DNA of 64,000 nucleotides. Origin: Paraburkholderia sp. BCC1886 (lineage in GTDB: Bacteria; Pseudomonadota; Gammaproteobacteria; Burkholderiales; Burkholderiaceae). Every line of letters begins with the position of its first letter. Positions within the stretch are counted from its first letter, which is position 1. The position numbers and the translations under genes are program-made. The stretch is taken from the NCBI RefSeq assembly GCF_900996245.1, contig NZ_CAAJGK010000043.1:62001-126000 (forward strand), given 5' to 3'. The notes beneath the pieces are model-generated. The model worked only from the letters and a program-made list of their open reading frames with translations, did no database searches and was not told the origin of the DNA. Below, piece by piece: positions 8,509 to 16,789 of this stretch.

Positions 8509-11500
8509 CCGGCCATCGGGTCACGCGCTTCCTGTTCGGGCCACGCCGCGACAATGCCGCTTTCTTCACTTGCAGCGCCCGATCCGCCTGCCTGCTTCGC
8601 CACCCGCAAGCACGTTACGGCCGCGAGATAGTCGTCGCAATCGCGGCCTTCGGTGATCTCCGCGCAGGCGGACTCGAGCAGCCGCACGGCCTCAGCGCTT
8701 TCGCCCCGCGCGTGCCAAAGGCTTGCAAGGCTGGTCGCCGCGCGCAGTTGAAACGAGCGGCACTCCTGCTCGTACGAGTCCTGCAGCGCTGCCCGTAGAC
8801 AGGCTTGCGCATCGAGCGAGGCTTTCTCCGACGCCGCAGCGTCCCGCCCGCTCGACTCGCGCGCTTTCATCGCGAGCAGGTCGCCGTGAATGCGCTTCAA
8901 CTCCACGGCATACCAGCCGTCGCCGGTTTCATCGCATTGCTGCAGTGCGGCCGTGAGCGTCGCGATGCCTTCGTCGTAGCGCCCCGCCCGGCCCAGCAAA
9001 AGACCATAGCGACCGACGAGCATGGCGCGCGGCGCGCCGAATTCGAGCGCCTCCAGTTCGTCCAGCGCCGCGCGGAACACGCGCGGCCGCAGCGGCCGCT
9101 CCTCGTCCAGCGTGTGCAGATATTCCTCGAAACAGCGGCAGCAGGCTTGCGCCACGCTCAGCCCGCCACGCGCGGACACCTCGCGCAGCAACGCGATTGC
9201 CTCTGCCGCCCCTTCGCGCTTGCCCGCCAGCAGCATCAGCGGCACCAGCGCTTCGACCAGCACATAACAGGTGACGATGGCCTGTTGCTGCTCACACGCG
9301 TCGTTCACGCTGTCCTCGGCGAGCGCCAGCGCCTGGTCGCGCCAACCTTGCAGCCACAGCACGCGCGCGAGCGTCGCCTGCCCGACGACACGCTGATCGA
9401 CCGATTGCCCGAGCGGCAAGCCATGCTTCAGTTCGTCGGCATGTTGCAGCAGCCGTTCGAGGGAGGCGCGCGCCTGCCGCTGGTCGCCGCTGTAATGCGA
9501 GGCGATGCCGATCAACCGGTAGCCCAGAATCGTCCCGCTCGTGTCGCCGGTTTCCACGGCGAGCGAGGCGAAGCGCCGTGCGAACGCCAGCGCGTTGCGG
9601 GCCGCGCCCGCCGACTGGCTCGCGTTCCACATGCCCCATAGCGCGCGGGCTTCGAACGCGGGGTCGTCCGCTGCGATCGCCGCCGCCAGCACCTCCGACC
9701 AGATGCCGAACGTCTCGCGATTCGGTCCGTGGACATAGACGAGCCCGGCGGCCAGCGCCGACTGCAACTGCATGCGAACGAGCAGATGGCGGCTCGAACC
9801 GGAGCTTCGATGTGTGACGGCGACGACGTCGAGCGCACGGCGCGCCCAGATGCAGCATTCGTCGACCAGCGACAGTTCATAGAGCAGGAACACGACATTG
9901 ACCGCGAGCGATTCGCCGAGCGCCTCGTCGCCCTTTGGCGATAGAGCCCAGCCGAGCGCCGAGCGCAGATCGTCGAGCAAGGCAAGCATCCGGCGATGCC
10001 AGCCGTCGGCCTGCGTCGCCGATGCTTCCCCGCGTCGCGGCTTATCGCCCTCCAGCACGCTCAGGTAATAACGCGCGTGATGCAACGTGATGAAACGCCG
10101 CTCGCCGTTGTCATCGAGTTTTTGCAGCGCATAGGCGCGAGTCGTTTCCAGCAGGCGATAGCTTGCGCGGCCACGTTCCGTGCGCGTCACCAGCAACGAT
10201 TTTTCGACCAGTCCGGACACCGCCGTGATGACGTCGAGCTCGCTCAGCGTGCTGTCGCCGGCGACCGCAATCGCCGCCTCCATCGTGAAGCCGTTCACGA
10301 AAATGCCGAGCCGGCGCAAGCTCGTGCGCTCGGCGTCGTCGAGCAGCGCATGACTCCAGTCGAGCGTCGCCTTCAAGGTCTGGTGCCTCGGCAAGGCCGT
10401 GCGATTGCCGCCGGTCAACACGTTGAAGCGGTCGTCCAGATGCGCGACCAGCGTTTCGATGCCGAGTATCGCCGCGCGCGCCGCCGCGAGTTCGATGGCC
10501 AGCGGAATGCCGTCGAGCCGCCGGCAAACCGTGCCGGTCAGCCGCACGGTGGTTTCGTCGGACGGAAACCGCGCGTCGATCGCGCGGGCGCGCGACAGGA
10601 ACAGTTCGACCGCACTGCATTGCAGCACATGGAGGTTCTCGTCGTCCTGGCCCGGCACCTGCAGCGAGGGGACCCAGTAGAGGTTTTCGGTCACCACGCG
10701 CAGCGGTTCGCGGCTGGTCGCGAGCACACGCACTGCCGGGCCCAGCGCGAGCAGCGTCTCGGCGAGTTCGGCTACGGGTTCGAGCACATGCTCGCAGTTA
10801 TCGAGTACGAACAGCACGCGGCGTTCGCTCAACGACTTGCTCACCCGCGAGAAAGTCAGCGGCCCGATGGCCTGACTGACGCCGATGCTCGCCGCGAACG
10901 CGGCGAGCACACTGTTCGCGTCGGAGGTGGACGCCAGCGCCACCAGATAGACACCGTCCGGAAAGCTCGCCATCAAACTACGCGCCACCTCGATGGCGAG
11001 CCGGGTCTTGCCGATGCCGCCCGAGCCGACCAGCGTGACGTGACGCCCGTTCGCGAGCGTAGTCGAGAGATCGCGAATCGCCTCGTCGCGGCCAATCAAT
11101 GTGGAAAGCTGCGCAGGCAGATTGTTGGGGATACCGCGCGATGGCGTGAACTCGCCGGAGGGATCGTCGGCGAATGCCAGGTCTGGGTCCGCGACGCTTT
11201 GAGTGGTGTTTCTGCCTGTACGGCTACTCGTGCCCGGGTTCGCGATCCTGCCTTGCATGAGCCGGTAGCCACGGCCGGGCACCGTCTGGATAAGCCCGCG
11301 ACTGTCGCCGAGAATCTTGCGCAGCGCGGACATGTGTACCTGCAGATTGTTCTCTTCGACGATCGAGTTCGGCCACACCTGACGCAGCAGATCGTCTTTC
11401 GACACGAGACCGCCTCGCGCCGCGGCCAGCACGACGAGCAGATCGAACGCGCGGCTACCCAGACGTACCGGTGCCCCGTCGAGCAGAATCTCGCGACGGT

Positions 11501-11534
11501 CGACGTCCACCTGGAGCGGGCCAATACGGATCAT
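8505..11534 (-). CDS. Winged-helix / NTPase / TPR regulator (AfsR-MalT-like)
   Basis: A 1009-residue multidomain regulator. Residues 1-95 are an OmpR/PhoB-type winged helix (LGSRAFDLLVVLAAARGGLVS ... HMSALRKILGD ... TVPGRGYRL). Residues about 145-420 are an NB-ARC-like ATPase with Walker A GSGGIGKT (171-177) and Walker B VLFVLDNCEH (about 240-249), plus the ATSREPL sensor. The C-terminal ~500 residues are helical, Ala/Leu-rich and TPR-like. Such signal-transduction ATPases couple ligand binding to DNA binding; the target is unknown. The ATG at 11534 begins right at the DNA-binding domain and is preferred to a GTG at 11576. Confidence 0.85.
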   Translation of the reverse strand: MIRIGPLQVDVDRREILLDGAPVRLGSRAFDLLVVLAAARGGLVSKDDLLRQVWPNSIVEENNLQVHMSALRKILGDSRGLIQTVPGRGYRLMQGRIANPGTSSRTGRNTTQSVADPDLAFADDPSGEFTPSRGIPNNLPAQLSTLIGRDEAIRDLSTTLANGRHVTLVGSGGIGKTRLAIEVARSLMASFPDGVYLVALASTSDANSVLAAFAASIGVSQAIGPLTFSRVSKSLSERRVLFVLDNCEHVLEPVAELAETLLALGPAVRVLATSREPLRVVTENLYWVPSLQVPGQDDENLHVLQCSAVELFLSRARAIDARFPSDETTVRLTGTVCRRLDGIPLAIELAAARAAILGIETLVAHLDDRFNVLTGGNRTALPRHQTLKATLDWSHALLDDAERTSLRRLGIFVNGFTMEAAIAVAGDSTLSELDVITAVSGLVEKSLLVTRTERGRASYRLLETTRAYALQKLDDNGERRFITLHHARYYLSVLEGDKPRRGEASATQADGWHRRMLALLDDLRSALGWALSPKGDEALGESLAVNVVFLLYELSLVDECCIWARRALDVVAVTHRSSGSSRHLLVRMQLQSALAAGLVYVHGPNRETFGIWSEVLAAAIAADDPAFEARALWGMWNASQSAGAARNALAFARRFASLAVETGDTSGTILGYRLIGIASHYSGDQRQARASLERLLQHADELKHGLPLGQSVDQRVVGQATLARVLWLQGWRDQALALAEDSVNDACEQQQAIVTCYVLVEALVPLMLLAGKREGAAEAIALLREVSARGGLSVAQACCRCFEEYLHTLDEERPLRPRVFRAALDELEALEFGAPRAMLVGRYGLLLGRAGRYDEGIATLTAALQQCDETGDGWYAVELKRIHGDLLAMKARESSGRDAAASEKASLDAQACLRAALQDSYEQECRSFQLRAATSLASLWHARGESAEAVRLLESACAEITEGRDCDDYLAAVTCLRVAKQAGGSGAASEESGIVAAWPEQEARDPMAG

Positions 11535-11742
11535 GCGGGGTTCCAGGAAACAGCGGTGATTCAAAGAAAAACTCACGGGGGAGCTTGAAGCAGCGCAATC
11601 GGCGGCGCAACGGACACACCGCTTTGCGTCCCGGGAAGTCTAGAGCAACGGGCGTGACGCATGCGCGGAAAAAACTGATCCTATCGTTCGAATTTTTTGT
11701 ACGGAATGCGCTCCGTCTACATGGTTTTCGGTTATTCGACGC

Positions 11743-12672
11743 TCAGGCGTCGGAAGCCGCATGAAGTCGCGCTTCGAGAAAGCGGACGAACGCGCGCACC
11801 TTGCTGGACTGCCGCCGGTTCGGCAGGTAGGCGGCGTACACCACGGCCTCGCCCGAGTGCGGCCGCACATCGAACTGCTCGAACAGACGCAGCAAACGGC
11901 CCGCACGAAGCTCGGCGGCAACCTGCCAGCGCGGCAGTAATGCAATGCCGCGCCCGCACATGACGGCTGCATACAGGATGTCGAGGTTGTTGGACTGCAT
12001 TTGCCCATGCACGTCGACACGCTGCTCGCCCTGCTCGTTCCGGTCACCGCGAAATGTCCACGTCTGATGCGTACGATAGCCGCCGCCATACGCCGAGCGC
12101 AGGCATTCGTGGCCGCCGAGCGCCTCGGGTTCGGCCGGCATGCCGCGGCGTTGCAGATAGTCCGGCGTTGCCACGACGTAGCGCGGATTGTCGGCCAGTT
12201 TGCGCACGATCAGATTAGCGTCGCGGTCGGCCCGGCCGATACGGACCGCGACATCGATGCGCTCGTGCGCGAGATCGACGAAATGATCGGCGACCAACAC
12301 GTCGAGAAACACGCGCGGGTGGTCCGCGAGAAAAGCCGCGAGATGCGGTGCGAGACAGATGCGGCTATACGTGGACGGCACGGAAATACGCAGCGCGCCG
12401 ACCGGCGACGCGCCGCTGTCGAACACGCTGTCGTCCGCTTCGGCGAGGTCGTCGAGCACCTTGGTGACCTGTTCGACGTAAGCGGTGCCGGCGTCCGTCA
12501 GGCTGACCTTGCGCGGCGTGCGGGTCAGCAACGCGGTGCCGAGCGACGCTTCGAGCGAATCCATCAAGCGCGTGACGGACGACGTGGCCACGCCCAGGCG
12601 CCGCGCAGCCTTGGAAAATCCGCCTGCATCCGCGACTTCGAGCAGGGTTTTGATGGCGAGGAGCTTATCCAC
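11743..12672 (-). CDS. LysR-family regulator divergent from MFS exporter
   Basis: A 309-residue LysR protein of the AaeR/YafC-like group: N-terminal helix-turn-helix (VADAGGFSKAARRLGVATSS, VTRLMDSLEASLG), then an effector domain with RISVPSTYSR and AVRIGRADRD. It is divergently arranged with the MFS gene at 12885, separated by 212 bp, and therefore its probable regulator. The ligand is not predictable. Confidence 0.85.
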   Translation of the reverse strand: MDKLLAIKTLLEVADAGGFSKAARRLGVATSSVTRLMDSLEASLGTALLTRTPRKVSLTDAGTAYVEQVTKVLDDLAEADDSVFDSGASPVGALRISVPSTYSRICLAPHLAAFLADHPRVFLDVLVADHFVDLAHERIDVAVRIGRADRDANLIVRKLADNPRYVVATPDYLQRRGMPAEPEALGGHECLRSAYGGGYRTHQTWTFRGDRNEQGEQRVDVHGQMQSNNLDILYAAVMCGRGIALLPRWQVAAELRAGRLLRLFEQFDVRPHSGEAVVYAAYLPNRRQSSKVRAFVRFLEARLHAASDA

Positions 12673-12884
12673 GGTTGGCGCCTTCTGAATGGGATTGGTT
12701 GCACTCTATGTTGTGCCACACGCAACGCCCGTTTGCGCTGGCCGCCCATTCTAGCAATCAAACGCAACGATTAAGCTATGCATAGACTCGACTCGCCTCA
12801 TCGGGCGGCAACGGTCGATCGCTATTGCGCTTAAGCTGTGCGCCACGCTTACCTGCTTCCCGGAATTTCAATCAAGGAGTTGTC
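12673..12884. promoter_or_regulatory. Divergent LysR/MFS promoter region
   Basis: This 212-bp spacer separates the LysR start (12672) from the MFS start (12885). A perfect 10-bp palindrome, CTATGCATAG, lies at 12776-12785, and GTTGC at 12697 / GCAAC at 12722 form a loose inverted pair. No convincing -35/-10 set was found by eye. A strong ribosome-binding sequence AAGGAG precedes the MFS start. Confidence 0.35.
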
Positions 12885-14099
12885 ATGTCGACCCCGACTC
12901 ACACTGCGGCGGGCGGTAGTCACCCCGTCAAGATGACGCGCGGTCTGATCGCGCTGTTCGCGTTCTGTTGCGGCACGATCGTCGCCAACCTGTACTACGC
13001 GCAACCGATCACCGAACTCATCGCGCCGGACATTCGCATGTCCGGCGGCACCGCGAGTCTGATCGTTTCGCTGACGCAGATCGGTTACGCGTTCGGCCTG
13101 TTCTTTCTCGTGCCGCTCGGCGATCTGCTGGAAAACCGCAAGCTGATGATCGTCACCGCGCTGGTGTCGATCGTCAGTCTCGCCGCCGCGGCGCTCGTGC
13201 ATCAGCCGGGCGTGTTTCTCGCCATCTCGCTGCTGGTCGGCTTCAGCTCGGTCGCCGTGCAGATTCTGATTCCGCTCGCCGCGCATCTCGCGCCGGACGA
13301 AACGCGCGGCAAGGTGGTCGGCACGATCATGAGCGGATTGCTGCTCGGCATTCTGCTGTCGCGGCCTATCTCCAGCGTGGTGGCCGGGCACTTCGGCTGG
13401 CGCACGGTATTCGGCTGCGCCGCCGTGCTGATGACTTTCGTCACCGCCGTGCTCGCGCTGACCATTCCGAGCCGGCAGCCGGATCACAAGGCTACTTACT
13501 TCGAACTGATCGGCTCGCTCGGCCATCTGGTTCGCACGATGCCGGTGCTGCGTCATCGCTCGTTCTATCAAGGTTTGATGTTCGCTTCGTTCAGTCTGTT
13601 CTGGACCGCGATCCCCATCGAACTCACCCGTCATTTCGGGCTGTCGCAAACGCAGATCGGCATCTTCGCGCTGGTCGGAGCGATCGGCGCGACCTCGGCG
13701 CCGGTCGCGGGACGTCTCGCCGATGCGGGCCACACCGTGCGCGCCACGTTGATCGCGCTGGTGGTCGGCGCGCTGGCCTATACGCCGGTGCTGGTCCATC
13801 CGGCCTGGGGCGTGATCGGACTGGTCGCGACAGGGGTCGTGCTGGACTTCGCCGTGCAGATGAACATGGTGCTCGGCCAGCGCGAGATCTACGCGCTGCA
13901 CGCGGCCAGCAGAAACCGCCTGAACGCGTTGTATATGACGAGCATTTTCGTGGGCGGCGCGTGCGGCTCGGCGCTCGCCAGCCCGCTTTACGAACACGGC
14001 GGCTGGACGCTGGTAGCGGCGGTGGCGACGGCGTTTCCGTTGATCGCGCTCGTGCATTACCTGTTGATCGGGCGGCCGCACGCGGCGAGTATTGCGTGA
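12885..14099 (+). CDS. MFS transporter (drug/metabolite efflux type)
   Basis: A 404-residue protein with 12 predicted membrane helices. The N-terminal CGTIVANLYYAQPITELIAP, the inter-helix motif PLGDLLENRKLMI (MFS motif A) and FGLSQTQIGIFALVGAIGA are characteristic of a proton-driven major-facilitator subgroup common in Burkholderia. The start at 12885 has a strong AAGGAGTTGTC leader; upstream in-frame codons are not family-like. A clear paralogue of the same subgroup lies at 43306 in this window (shared VAN-x-YYAQP). Substrate unknown; the divergent LysR gene probably controls it. Confidence 0.85.
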   Translation: MSTPTHTAAGGSHPVKMTRGLIALFAFCCGTIVANLYYAQPITELIAPDIRMSGGTASLIVSLTQIGYAFGLFFLVPLGDLLENRKLMIVTALVSIVSLAAAALVHQPGVFLAISLLVGFSSVAVQILIPLAAHLAPDETRGKVVGTIMSGLLLGILLSRPISSVVAGHFGWRTVFGCAAVLMTFVTAVLALTIPSRQPDHKATYFELIGSLGHLVRTMPVLRHRSFYQGLMFASFSLFWTAIPIELTRHFGLSQTQIGIFALVGAIGATSAPVAGRLADAGHTVRATLIALVVGALAYTPVLVHPAWGVIGLVATGVVLDFAVQMNMVLGQREIYALHAASRNRLNALYMTSIFVGGACGSALASPLYEHGGWTLVAAVATAFPLIALVHYLLIGRPHAASIA

Positions 14100-14144
14100 A
14101 GCGACCTCAGTCCGAAGAAAGGATCGCCGTATAGCGACGCGCTG

Positions 14145-14188
14145 GTAGGGCGGCCCGCAGTCCAGCGGTGCCGCGCTACCCGCCCTAC
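14145..14188. terminator. Hairpin between convergent genes
   Basis: GTAGGGCGG (14145-14153) and CCGCCCTAC (14180-14188) form a perfect 9-bp stem around a 26-base loop. The right arm overlaps the stop codon of the convergent solute-binding-protein gene. There is no T-run, so any termination would be weak or rho-assisted. Confidence 0.4.
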
Positions 14189-15339
14189 TTCTCCACCACC
14201 CCCAGCAGCGCCTGCTTCCCATCCACGTACTTGTACAGCGATATCACGCCATGCCGCAGATCGCCTTTCGCATCGAACTGCGTCCTGCCGAGTACGCCTT
14301 CGTGGTCCGTCGCAGGCATGGCCGCGAGAATCTTCGCGGCGTCGGTCGATTGCGCGCGCTTCATCGCGTCGACGATCACGCCCACTGCGTCGTAGGCAAA
14401 CGGTGAGTTCAACACCGGCGCGTAACCGAAGCGCTTTTTGTAGCGCTCCACGAACGCCGGGCCGCCAGTCATTTTCAGCAGCGGCGCGCCCGCAATCGAG
14501 CAGATCACGTCGTCGGCCGCATCGCCCGCGAGTTTGGCGAGGTCGTCCGCGCACAGGCCGTCGCCGGCCAGCACCTTCACCGCAATGCCCAGTTGCTTCG
14601 CCTGTTTCGCAAACGGCCCGCCCGTGCCGTCGAGTCCGCCGTACATGATGGCGTCCGGCTTTTCGCCCTTGATTTTCGTCAGGATCGCGCGGAAATCCAC
14701 GGCTTTGTCGGTGCTCGCGTCGTGCGAGAGCACCGTGATGCCGTCGGCTTTCGCCTGCTTTTCGAATTCGACCGCAAGGCCCTGGCCGTAGGCCGTCGAG
14801 TCGTCGACGATCGCGATCGTTTTGATCTTCAACGTTTTCGCCGCATAGTCGGCGAGCGTCGGCCCTTGCTGCGCGTCCGTCGCGACGACGCGATACGCCG
14901 TCTTGAAGCCTTGCTGCGTATAGACGGGATTCGTCGCGGAAGGCGACACCTGCACGATGCCCGCATCGCTATAAATTTTCGAAGCCGGAATGGTCGAGCC
15001 GGACTGCATGTGGCCCACCACGGCGACCACCTGCTCGTCGACCAGTTTCTGTGCGACCTGAGTCGCCTGACGCGGATCGCCGGCATCGTCCTGCGCGTCG
15101 AACACCAGCGTCACCTTCTGTCCGCCGATCACGAGACCGGTCTGGTTGATCTCTTCGACGGCGAGGCGCGCGCCGTTCTCGGTGTCCTTGCCGAGATACG
15201 ACGCCGGTCCCGTCACGGGCGCGGCCTCGCCGATCTTCACCGTCTGATCGGCCTGGGCGACGCCCACTGCGGCCGCCGCCAATGTCCCCAACACGCCGAC
15301 CGTCACGATGCCGCGACCCAAAGCCTGGTATTTGCTCAT
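14185..15339 (-). CDS. Branched-chain-amino-acid-type ABC periplasmic binding protein
   Basis: A 384-residue exported binding protein of the LivJ/LivK family. It has a signal peptide (residues 1-30, ending VGVAQA), then VKIGEAAPVTGPASYLGKD and NGARLAVEEIN, VVAVVGHMQSG and AYGQGLAVEFEKQA, in the family's usual order. No permease or ATPase gene is adjacent, so it must use components encoded elsewhere or act in sensing. A 38-bp element at 15446-15483, duplicated before the oxidase gene at 16790, lies 107 bp upstream, which places it in the regulon of the neighbouring AraC-type regulator. Ligand is probably an amino acid, by context. Confidence 0.88.
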   Translation of the reverse strand: MSKYQALGRGIVTVGVLGTLAAAAVGVAQADQTVKIGEAAPVTGPASYLGKDTENGARLAVEEINQTGLVIGGQKVTLVFDAQDDAGDPRQATQVAQKLVDEQVVAVVGHMQSGSTIPASKIYSDAGIVQVSPSATNPVYTQQGFKTAYRVVATDAQQGPTLADYAAKTLKIKTIAIVDDSTAYGQGLAVEFEKQAKADGITVLSHDASTDKAVDFRAILTKIKGEKPDAIMYGGLDGTGGPFAKQAKQLGIAVKVLAGDGLCADDLAKLAGDAADDVICSIAGAPLLKMTGGPAFVERYKKRFGYAPVLNSPFAYDAVGVIVDAMKRAQSTDAAKILAAMPATDHEGVLGRTQFDAKGDLRHGVISLYKYVDGKQALLGVVEK

Positions 15340-15445
15340 GCTTCACCCGATAAGAATTGTGGTTGGAACGAACGGCGGGTCGTGCAGATGAAGCGCGATA
15401 CCGTTCGTCAGCGGGATTGAATTTATGCAGCCACAATCCGTTGCG

Positions 15446-15483
15446 ATTGCATCGATCTGCCGGAAAATAGAAGAATTGCGGCA
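15446..15483 (-). promoter_or_regulatory. 38-bp regulatory element, copy A (before the binding-protein gene)
   Basis: Read on the minus strand this 38-bp block differs from 16649-16686 at only three positions. Shared core words are ATTCTTCTA and TTTCCGGCAGATCGATGC; it begins TGCCGC where copy B begins TGTCGC. It ends 107 bp before the start of the binding-protein gene it faces. Two near-identical blocks facing outward from the intervening GATase1-AraC gene are best explained as operators for that regulator. Confidence 0.75.
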
Positions 15484-15538
15484 AGCCGTCCGCGCCGACC
15501 CGCCCGTATAATCGACCGGCCCACTCAGGAGTTCGCGC

Positions 15539-16618
15539 ATGCCGGATGTCGACGCTTCCCTCCGCGCCACCCGCTCCGTCCAGCAACTGGTCGAGCGTCT
15601 GGATGCTTCGCCGCATACCGTCCAGGTCCGCCCGAGCCGGTCCGGCGCCGAACTGAGCATCGGCATCCTGCTGTGGCCGCGCTTTCCGATGCTCTCGCTC
15701 GGCGGCCTGTGCGACGCGCTGCGTCACGCAGCGGATCGCGGCGACCAGAGTCGCCAGTTGCGCTGTTTATGGACGATTGTCGGCGCGCAAGGGGAATCGA
15801 TCGAAGCGAGTTGCGGCATCCCCGTGCAAGCGCAATCCACCTTTCCGGACGTCGCGCAGTTCGACTATCTGGTCGTGATCGGCGGATTGCTGCCGCATCT
15901 GGATCAGGTCGACCGGCGCTACTGGGACTATCTGAAGCAGGCCGCCGAAGCCGGCGTTCCGCTGGTCGGCATCTGCACCGGCAGTTTCGTGCTGGCGCGC
16001 GCGGGGCTCATGGAAAGCCACGTGGCCTGCGTGCACAGCTTCCATCTCGACGACTACCGGCACATGTTCCCGACGCTGCGCGTGGCGACGCACGTCGACT
16101 ATCTGATCGACGGCGCGCGCATTACCTGCGCAGGCGGCATTTCGGTTCTCGAAATGGCCGCGCGCCTGATCAGTCTGCACTGCGGCCCGGACCGCGCGTC
16201 GAAAGTGATTCATCAGATGACGGTCAGCCGCCGCGGCGGCTCGTCGTTCGTCGAGCGGCGCGCGGCGCTCGGTTATCTTTCGGTCGACGATGCCGCCGTG
16301 CGCCACGCGGTGCTCCTGATGGAGGAAAACTTCGAGGCGCCGCTGAACATCGCGGTCATTGCCAGGATGATCGGCACTAGCGTGCGCAACCTCGAACGGG
16401 CATTCATGACGGAGATGAACACGTCGCCCAACGAGTTCTACCGGCGCATGCGCTTGCGTTACGCGCGCTGGATGCTCGTCAATACGAGCCGCAAGATCAC
16501 GGACATCGGCTACGAATGCGGTTTCGCGGATGCCGCGCATTTCATCCGCGTGTTCCGCGAGGCCTATGGGGTGACGCCCGGCAAACTGCGCGGGCCGCGG
16601 ACCGCGAGCGCCGCCTGA
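15539..16618 (+). CDS. GATase1-like / AraC-family transcriptional regulator
   Basis: A 359-residue two-domain regulator. Residues about 40-210 are a DJ-1/PfpI glutamine-amidotransferase-like sensor (VVIGGLLPHL, and GICTGSFVLARAGLM with the conserved Cys). Residues about 255-350 are two AraC helix-turn-helix motifs (NIAVIARMIGTSVRNLERAF; ITDIGYECGFADAAHFIRVF). This is the ArgR/GbdR/CdhR type used for amino-acid and quaternary-amine catabolism. Start ATG at 15539 is preceded by AGGAG. It lies between the two genes carrying matching 38-bp elements and so is their likely activator. Confidence 0.88.
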   Translation: MPDVDASLRATRSVQQLVERLDASPHTVQVRPSRSGAELSIGILLWPRFPMLSLGGLCDALRHAADRGDQSRQLRCLWTIVGAQGESIEASCGIPVQAQSTFPDVAQFDYLVVIGGLLPHLDQVDRRYWDYLKQAAEAGVPLVGICTGSFVLARAGLMESHVACVHSFHLDDYRHMFPTLRVATHVDYLIDGARITCAGGISVLEMAARLISLHCGPDRASKVIHQMTVSRRGGSSFVERRAALGYLSVDDAAVRHAVLLMEENFEAPLNIAVIARMIGTSVRNLERAFMTEMNTSPNEFYRRMRLRYARWMLVNTSRKITDIGYECGFADAAHFIRVFREAYGVTPGKLRGPRTASAA

Positions 16619-16648
16619 ACCGGCCGCCTCTATCGAATCGGTCGAATC

Positions 16649-16686
16649 TGTCGCGATTCTTCTACTTTCCGGCAGATCGATGCAAT
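16649..16686 (+). promoter_or_regulatory. 38-bp regulatory element, copy B (before the oxidase gene)
   Basis: Nearly identical to the reverse complement of 15446-15483 (35 of 38 positions). It begins TGTCGC, contains ATTCTTCTA and TTTCCGGCAGATCGATGC, and ends 104 bp before the oxidase start, matching the 107-bp distance of copy A. The TGTCGC start recalls the half-site reported for Pseudomonas ArgR, which belongs to the same regulator family; that resemblance is from memory. Confidence 0.75.
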
Positions 16687-16789
16687 GCACTTCGCCGGCG
16701 ACTCCGTACAGTGCGGTCATCGGGCCGACGACGTGCACACGCATGTCGTGCGGTCATCCTGAACACGAAGAGAAAGCGGGTGCGGCGGT

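Noticed and set aside
9996..11588. A 530-codon plus-strand open frame opposite the AfsR-like gene
   Set aside because: Antisense shadow; the minus-strand frame has clean winged-helix, Walker A and Walker B motifs.
15446..16686. The 38-bp elements as sigma54 (-24/-12) promoters
   Set aside because: They hold GGCA and TGC words, but the GG-to-GC distance is one base short of the sigma54 spacing, so the operator explanation is preferred.
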